This document shows, one piece after another, positions 59,610 through 64,000 of a DNA stretch of 64,000 bases. The notes beneath the pieces are model-generated. The model was not told the origin of the DNA, did no database searches, and was given only the letters and a program-made list of their open reading frames with translations. The DNA is taken from NCBI RefSeq assembly GCF_035918095.1, contig NZ_CP109137.1:4962001-5026000 (forward strand). Direction: 5' to 3'. A program made the translations under genes and the position numbers. Source of the DNA: Streptomyces sp. NBC_01750. GTDB taxonomy: Bacteria > Actinomycetota > Actinomycetes > Streptomycetales > Streptomycetaceae. Each line of letters starts with the position of its first letter. The stretch's first letter is position 1.

Positions 59610-59635
59610 ACCTCACCTCACCTCACCTCACCTCA
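59606..59635. repeat. (CCTCA)6 pentanucleotide repeat before the PRTase-hydrolase ribosome binding site
   Basis: Six perfect CCTCA units, 59606-59635, end three bases before GGGAGG (59639-59644). Each unit contains CCTC, complementary to the Shine-Dalgarno core GAGG, so the repeat could pair with the ribosome binding site. Unit length is not a multiple of three and the tract is prone to slippage. Confidence 0.92.
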
Positions 59636-59649
59636 CCCGGGAGGCGACC

Positions 59650-60996
59650 ATGTACTTCACAGACCGAACCGACGCGGGCCGGCGACTCGCCGCCCGGCTG
59701 AACCACCTCAAGGGCCAAGACCTGGTGGTCGTGGGACTTCCCCGCGGCGGCGTCCCGGTCGCTGCGCAGATCGCAGAGGCCCTGGGCGCTCCGCTCGACG
59801 TCTGCCTCGTACGCAAGCTGGGGGTGCCCTTCCAGCCGGAGCTGGCCATGGGCGCCATCGGCGAGGAAGGCGTGCGCGTCGTCAATGAACCGGTGGTGCG
59901 GGGCATGGGTGTGACGGACCGTGATCTGGCGGCGGTGGAGGAACACGAGCGCGGCGTCCTGGAGCAGCGCGCCCGCCGCTATCGGGGCGAGCGGCAGCCG
60001 GCCCGGTACGAGGGACGGACGGTTCTGGTGGTGGACGACGGTCTGGCGACCGGCTCCACGGCACTGGCGGCCTGCCGGATTGCGCGCGCCCGCGGCGCGT
60101 CGCGGATCGTGCTGGCGGTTCCCGTGGCGCCGCACGACTGGTCGGCCCGCCTCGGAGGCGAGGCGGACGAAGGCGTCTGTCTGCACACCCCCCGGCAGTT
60201 CCACGCGATCGGTGAGTTCTACGCGGACTTCGGGCAGACGAGCGACGAGGAGGTCATCGCCTGCCTGGAGCACAACCGCGTGGCGCACGCCACGTCCGAC
60301 GCGCCGCCGGCCGCGGGAAGCGCCTCTTCGGAGCACGATTCCCTGCCCTATGACAGGTCGGTGCCCTATGACAGGTCGGTCCGGATACCGGCCGGAGGCG
60401 CTGCGCTCGACGGGCGGCTCACAGTGCCCCGCGGTGCTCCCGGGGTCGTCCTCTTCGCCCACGGCAGCGGCAGCAGCAGGAAGAGCCCGCGCAACCGCTT
60501 CGTCGCCACCGGGCTGAACCGCGCCGGTCTGGGCACCCTTCTGTTCGATCTGCTCACCGAGGCCGAGGCGGTGAACCGGGACAACGTGTTCGACACGGCG
60601 CTGCTCGCCCGCCGCCTGACCCAGGCGACCGAATGGCTGCGTGAGCAGCCCGACACCCAGGGCATGGAGTTCGGCTACTTCGGTGCCAGCACAGGCGCCG
60701 CCGCCGCGCTGTGGGCCGCGGCGGAGCCCGCAGCGGACGTCACGGCAGTCGTCTCCCGCGGAGGCAGGCCGGACCTGGCCGGCCCCAGGCTGCCGGAGGT
60801 GAAGGCTCCGACGCTGCTCATCGTCGGGGGCCGCGACCACCTGGTGCTGGACCTCAACCGGCAGGCCGCGGCGCGCCTGAGCTGCGAGCATCAGCTGGCC
60901 ATCGTCCCCGGTGCCACTCATCTCTTCGAGGAACCCGGCACCCTGGAATCGGTCACCGAGCTGGCCACGGACTGGTTCAGCGGGCACCTGGCCTAG
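59650..60996 (+). CDS. Phosphoribosyltransferase-alpha/beta hydrolase fusion
   Basis: 448 residues. Residues 1-215 are a type I PRTase-like domain: GLPRGGVPVAAQIAEAL and the PRPP loop VLVVDDGLATGSTALA (about 124-139). A linker with a duplicated PYDRSV (about 233-245) leads to a dienelactone-hydrolase-like domain (about 245-448) with FAHGSGSSRKSPRN, nucleophile GASTGA (about 345-350), a GRDHLV Asp and GATHLFEE His. Such fusions occur in Streptomyces and Mycobacterium; the reaction is unknown. ATG 59650 has GGGAGG six bases upstream. Stop is followed at once by a transposon end. Confidence 0.88.
   Translation: MYFTDRTDAGRRLAARLNHLKGQDLVVVGLPRGGVPVAAQIAEALGAPLDVCLVRKLGVPFQPELAMGAIGEEGVRVVNEPVVRGMGVTDRDLAAVEEHERGVLEQRARRYRGERQPARYEGRTVLVVDDGLATGSTALAACRIARARGASRIVLAVPVAPHDWSARLGGEADEGVCLHTPRQFHAIGEFYADFGQTSDEEVIACLEHNRVAHATSDAPPAAGSASSEHDSLPYDRSVPYDRSVRIPAGGAALDGRLTVPRGAPGVVLFAHGSGSSRKSPRNRFVATGLNRAGLGTLLFDLLTEAEAVNRDNVFDTALLARRLTQATEWLREQPDTQGMEFGYFGASTGAAAALWAAAEPAADVTAVVSRGGRPDLAGPRLPEVKAPTLLIVGGRDHLVLDLNRQAAARLSCEHQLAIVPGATHLFEEPGTLESVTELATDWFSGHLA
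60345..60381. repeat. 18-bp tandem duplication in the domain linker
   Basis: CCCTATGACAGGTCGGTG occurs twice, giving PYDRSVPYDRSV between the two enzyme domains. Confidence 0.9.
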
Positions 60997-61061
60997 TGCT
61001 TCGTTTCCTCTGGCGATCTTGCCTGGTCGGGGGCATGGTGGTCGGTATGAAGCTCGGGTAG

Positions 61062-61357
61062 GTGGAACGGCTCCGGGGTGAGTTATCGGAGTTCGTTGCG
61101 GATGTGTTTGCCTCGCTCCCGCGGCGGGATCAGCGTCGGTGGGGCAGGTGCTGTCTGCGGGGCCTGATGCTGGATGGCGGGCGCAAGTCGATCCAGCCGA
61201 TGGCCGAGCGGCTGCCGGACGGGAACAGGCAGGCCCTGCAGCAGGTCGTGAACCAGTCGCCGTGGGATCCCATGCCAGTGCGGCGGCGGATCGCCGAGCC
61301 TCTGGCCGAGGCGATCCCGCCTGAGGTGTGGGTGGTCGACGACGTGTCGTTCCCTAA
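61062..61357 (+). pseudogene. IS701-family transposase, N-terminal fragment
   Basis: 98 codons: VERLRGELSEFVADVFASLP, LRGLMLDGGRKSIQPMAERL, then VNQSPWDP and VWVVDDVSFPK. This is the N-terminal third of an IS701-type transposase up to the first catalytic Asp segment (DDVSFPK). At 61358 the match ends and the shared AGTGGCACGTTTGCGC sequence begins; the open frame runs on to 61568 as unrelated sequence. The element's left end is probably within 60994-61060, directly after the hydrolase stop. Confidence 0.7.
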
Positions 61358-61390
61358 AGTGGCACGTTTGCGCCGCCCGATAATCCCGGG
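61358..61390. repeat. Shared sequence at transposase break point, copy 2
   Basis: AGTGGCACGTTTGCGC (61358-61373), identical to 59456-59471, starts exactly where the IS701 transposase frame is broken. The 330 bp to the right (61391-61684) contain no supported gene; short frames here are not convincing. Confidence 0.7.
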
Positions 61391-61684
61391 TGCCGTCGGG
61401 GTAGCCCGCGAGGCCAGTCATGCCGTTTGTAGTTCTCGAGCTTCGCGTCCTGAGGGCAGCGCGGTGCCCAGCAGCTTCTCTGGCAGTCTCACGAGCCGTC
61501 AGGGGCCTTCTGTCTCACAAGGCATGTCATTTCCTCGGTCTCCGAGTGGTGTGTCGCGGGGTACTTGACGCCTTGTTCTGGCCTCATCATCCGGCGCACC
61601 GTGTTGGCTCCGGAGGTGCCCGGCAGCAACTGGCGGCGCATACGTGGTGCTGTGGCGGCATCCGGGGGCTTTATGTTCTGGCGA

Positions 61685-62113
61685 TCACTGCTGCCGTGGG
61701 TTGTACTGATTGGCGTATCTGCTGGGGGCGCGGCTGCGGTGCTGGCTGGGAGTGCCTGGCAGTGATCGCTTCCCACGCTCGTGGTGATCGTTTCCCAGTC
61801 CGCTGTTCAGGCTGGGGCCCCAGCAACTTGCAGACGCCCCTGGGGGCGGGGATCGATGCTCGCCTACGATCACGGAATGGCGGACGGCATCCAGAACTCG
61901 CAGCCCCGCCTCCGTGGAGGCCGGCGGCCGATGGAGTTGAGCAGAGAGTTCGTCGATCTCCGCAACGGCATCAATGACCTGCGCGGCAAGACTGACCTGT
62001 TCTGTGTGGGTCCGGGCTCTCTCCACCAGGCGGAGCAGTCAGCCGGATTGGCGGTGGCCGGTGGTGGCAGCACCAGAGCCCGTCTGGTGCTGGCCCTTCG
62101 GGGCGAGGATCAT
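61685..62113 (-). pseudogene. Possible nonsense-mutated ORF of unknown function
   Basis: From ATG 62113 the frame reads MILAPKGQHQTGSGAATTGH, RQSG, a TGA, then LLRLVERARTHTEQVSLAAQ and VIDAVAEIDELSAQLHRPPA in the same frame. A CGA-to-TGA change would explain the stop (RQSG-R-LLRLVERAR). The middle helical part looks protein-like; the last 50 codons do not. No ribosome binding site is evident. Uncertain. Confidence 0.28.
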
Positions 62114-62189
62114 CCGTAAATCAGGGCCGCAAGGTGGCGGCACCGAGGTTGGTGAGGGGCTCGGTTCGACCGGGCCGGGGGAGGCGGGC

Positions 62190-62876
62190 ATGACCAGCGA
62201 GAGAGACCTCGACTTCGGGGCCCTTCTGAAGTTCGATCAGGAGAGGGGACTCGAGGGCTGTCGGCACGACGCGGGTGCGGCCGGCCGCCGAGGGGACGCG
62301 AGGGACCAGGCTCAGTACCTCCAGGAGGCCGCCCAGCTGGAGATGCTGCCCAGGCTCTGGGAGTTCGGGGTCCAGCTCACCGAGGACGAATACAAGTCCG
62401 CGGTGCGATTGCGGTCGTGGATGACCCATGAGCAGGCAATAGCCAGGCACAGGGCTTTGTGCCGTTACCCGTCGCCGGCGAACTGGAGCCCGGACCCCGA
62501 CATCAGGTACTTCTGGTCCCAGGATGGCCACCTGTTGTACGTCACGACGGCACGTGATGACGGCCGGTTCGTCGCCAACCGCGGGTTCCTGACACCTGAA
62601 TGGGCCGAACACCTTCGCCGGGACATGCCTCAGCACGCGCACCTCGTGACCTTGTACGAGAAGAACCAGGCGGCTGGGCGCGGTCATGAGGGGGTCTGGC
62701 CCCCTCTCGGTACGCCACTCGAGGGTGTCTCCGTACCGGAGCCGCTGAGTCTGTGGCGAGAGCGCATAGAGGGTGAACTGCGGCGCAGGGCCACAGAGCA
62801 GGCCCAGGCCCATGACGCCGACACTCACAACAGCCAAGACCAGCAGCTACCCGATGCGGATCCAGCCGGCTATTGA
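62190..62876 (+). CDS. Hypothetical protein
   Basis: 228 residues, soluble. Segments: acidic N-terminus DLDFGALLKFDQ, a helical part QYLQEAAQLEMLPRLWEFGV, and a central WSQDGHLLYVTTARDDGRF with LTPEWAEHLRRDM. No family recognised. ATG 62190 has GGGGGAGG five bases upstream, so it is likely expressed. GC content is a little lower than in the core region, consistent with accessory DNA. Confidence 0.65.
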   Translation: MTSERDLDFGALLKFDQERGLEGCRHDAGAAGRRGDARDQAQYLQEAAQLEMLPRLWEFGVQLTEDEYKSAVRLRSWMTHEQAIARHRALCRYPSPANWSPDPDIRYFWSQDGHLLYVTTARDDGRFVANRGFLTPEWAEHLRRDMPQHAHLVTLYEKNQAAGRGHEGVWPPLGTPLEGVSVPEPLSLWRERIEGELRRRATEQAQAHDADTHNSQDQQLPDADPAGY

Positions 62877-63106
62877 GGGCAGACGGACGCCGGGTGGCCA
62901 GGTCGTCGGCCGTGCTCCTCGTCGCGGTCCCGGAGGCGTGCCACCCTCAGCCGGTTCCCAGTCCGCTAACCGGTTCGAACGACCCAGACAGCAACGCTGG
63001 CGTGGAGATCCACGGGGAATCCTCATCCCTCAACACGGGACGCCACGTTGCGAGAATCGTGTTTGCGCAGGCCAGCGCATTCCGTCGGTTGCCCGAACTG
63101 ACGGCG

Positions 63107-63684
63107 TCAGGAACCGACCAGGGCGCCGATCAGCTTGTGGGCCGCCGCCTTGGTCAGCCGCTTCGCGGCCGTGGTGGTCTTCTCCCTGTGAGTACGCGGC
63201 TTGATGTCGGTGCCCTTGACCGCCTTGACGAACTCGGCGTCGAACCGCTCCTTGCCCATCGTCTCCGCGAGCTGGTGAGGTACTTCAGCTGAGCGGGCGT
63301 GATCGGCTCCTTCTTCGCCGCGGCCTTCCGCTTCGCGCTCTCCTCACGAATCCGCCCGTAGTACTCGTCGTTGGCCGCCTTGCGCTTCGCCTCCGATTCC
63401 GGACTGCGGCAGGTGATGTGCACGCCCTCGTGCCAGGTCTGGGTGCCGGGCTTGCCGGTGACCGCCTCCCACAGCGCGTTGGCCGTCAGCCCGGGGCCCA
63501 CCAGGCCGTAGTAGCCGGTCTTGCCCCGGGGGATCACGGTGAAGCCCGCGGGCACGGCGTGGACGGTGAGCCAGTCCTGCCCGCACCCGCAGTGGGTCGC
63601 GTGGTAGCGGCCCCACTTGCTCTCCAGCGGCTCGTACACGAGACGGTCGCCGTAGTACTTCCTATCCGTCGTGAATCCCGACAC
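63107..63684 (-). pseudogene. Frameshifted hypothetical gene
   Basis: ATG 63684 opens MSGFTTDRKYYGDRLVYEPL and continues with a cysteine pair (THCGCGQDW) to EPITPAQLKYLT. One base appears missing near 63272-63275; shifting frame there restores QLAETMGKERFDAEFVKAVK and a Lys-rich end GALVGS with stop at 63107. The uncorrected frame ends at 63154 with a nonsense Arg/Ser tail. Either a single-base deletion or a sequencing error. The intact product would be about 192 residues, family unknown to me; ITPAQLKYL-type helices occur in proteins of integrative elements. Confidence 0.65.
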
Positions 63685-63867
63685 CGCCGCAGTTTCCCAC
63701 CGCGCCCGGTCCCGGAACAGTGGCCGTCACCCCTGCGGAGTGGATGGGAACATCGGAACGAAAACCGGCGCTACAGGCAGCCGTCACGGCTGTCGGTACA
63801 GCGGTCATCGGTGAGATTGACCTTGGGGAGGCCACAGATCACCCCGGTCGGCGCCGGCGCCTTGGCG

Positions 63868-64000
63868 CTATCGGGCGAGGAGGGCACTTACGGTCTTGCC
63901 GCCGGACGGCCGACGGGTCACCGCGGTGGCGCGGGCGAGGCGGTTGACCATGGGCCAGCCGAAGCCTCCGGTGCCGTCGTTCAGGTCGGGGGTGCGCATG
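63868..64000 (-). CDS. ATP-binding protein (anti-sigma GHKL kinase-like), C-terminal part
   Basis: The last 44 codons of a minus-strand gene entering from the right: LNDGTGGFGWPMVNRLARAT and SGGKTVSALLAR. GFGWPMVNRLA with a final GGKTV(H/S)A is the usual end of Streptomyces RsbW-like ATP-binding regulators. The kinase N box is outside the window. Confidence 0.7.
   Translation of the reverse strand, partial: MRTPDLNDGTGGFGWPMVNRLARATAVTRRPSGGKTVSALLAR

Noticed and set aside
61565..61765. Small hydrophobic frame with LPWVVLIGVSAGGAAAVLAG
   Set aside because: No ribosome binding site, in debris between transposase remnants, and codon use is poor; a chance open frame is likely.
63720..63947. 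75-codon plus-strand frame near the right edge
   Set aside because: It overlaps, antisense, the clear C-terminus of an ATP-binding protein at 63868-64000 and has no domain.
1..64000. CRISPR arrays, biosynthetic clusters or recognisable defence systems
   Set aside because: No spaced direct repeats, cas, restriction, NRPS or PKS genes were seen; the only arrays are coding or short tandem repeats.

Overview
The window is chromosomal DNA from a high-GC actinomycete, almost certainly a Streptomyces. The codon third positions are very GC-rich and GTG starts are common. Streptomyces-type genes are present: wblA, bldG with its partner anti-sigma factor, a membrane-fused thymidylate kinase, and a TopA with a lysine-repeat tail. 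Most of it looks like conserved core chromosome.

From about 6.6 to 57.4 kb the gene order follows, read in reverse, the Rv3682 to Rv3644c region of Mycobacterium tuberculosis. The order is: class A PBP (ponA2), wblA/whiB4, two Get3/ArsA-like ATPases, a DUF4177 protein, RidA, Nudix and MBL hydrolases, crp, nth, CoA-type Nudix, MarP-like protease, epoxide-hydrolase-like protein, a holin-family membrane protein, acs, HAD phosphatase, ssd, a tad pilus cluster, DECH helicase, topA and DNA polymerase III delta prime. Streptomyces-specific genes are interleaved: PQQ sugar dehydrogenase, NhaA, SulP-carbonic anhydrase, a degenerate Fic-like protein, bldG, hppA and tmk. The synteny is recalled from known genomes, not computed.

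Layout. 0-4 kb: partial tRNA-Pro, a metallophosphoesterase and two polytopic glycosyltransferases. 4-6.6 kb: a repeat-rich DUF6777-type membrane protein between remnants of mobile-element genes (a DUF6233-like tail and the N-terminus of a serine recombinase). 6.6-13.3 kb: cell wall, WblA and ATPase block. 13.5-16.6 kb: a large secreted carbohydrate-binding PQQ dehydrogenase behind a perfect palindromic operator. 16.6-24.9 kb: hydrolases, crp/nth and MarP. 25-31.4 kb: nhaA, acs and the SulP-CA fusion. 32-35 kb: CooC-like ATPase, Fic-like protein and HAD phosphatase. 35.2-40.6 kb: a 6C small RNA, two DnaA boxes, then ssd-tadA-tadB-tadC-DUF4244-tadE-tadG as a tightly coupled operon, with the DECH helicase converging on it. 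43-44 kb: bldG operon. 44.3-59.1 kb: hppA, a lipoprotein, a methyltransferase, topA, tmk, holB and a secreted peptidase.

From tRNA-Thr(CGT) at 59.25 kb to the right edge the sequence changes character. It holds transposase fragments (IS1380-like and IS701-like), a phosphoribosyltransferase-hydrolase fusion, a probable nonsense-mutated ORF, an orphan hypothetical gene, a frameshifted gene and the C-terminus of an ATP-binding regulator. This looks like a decayed island beside a tRNA gene.

I do not see a clearly novel multi-gene defence or biosynthetic system. The most interesting items are the 6C RNA with DnaA boxes at the head of the tad operon, the fused tmk, the degenerate Fic-like protein, the CBM/Fn3/PQQ/PEBP fusion with its operator, and the pentanucleotide repeat abutting the ribosome binding site of the PRTase-hydrolase gene.
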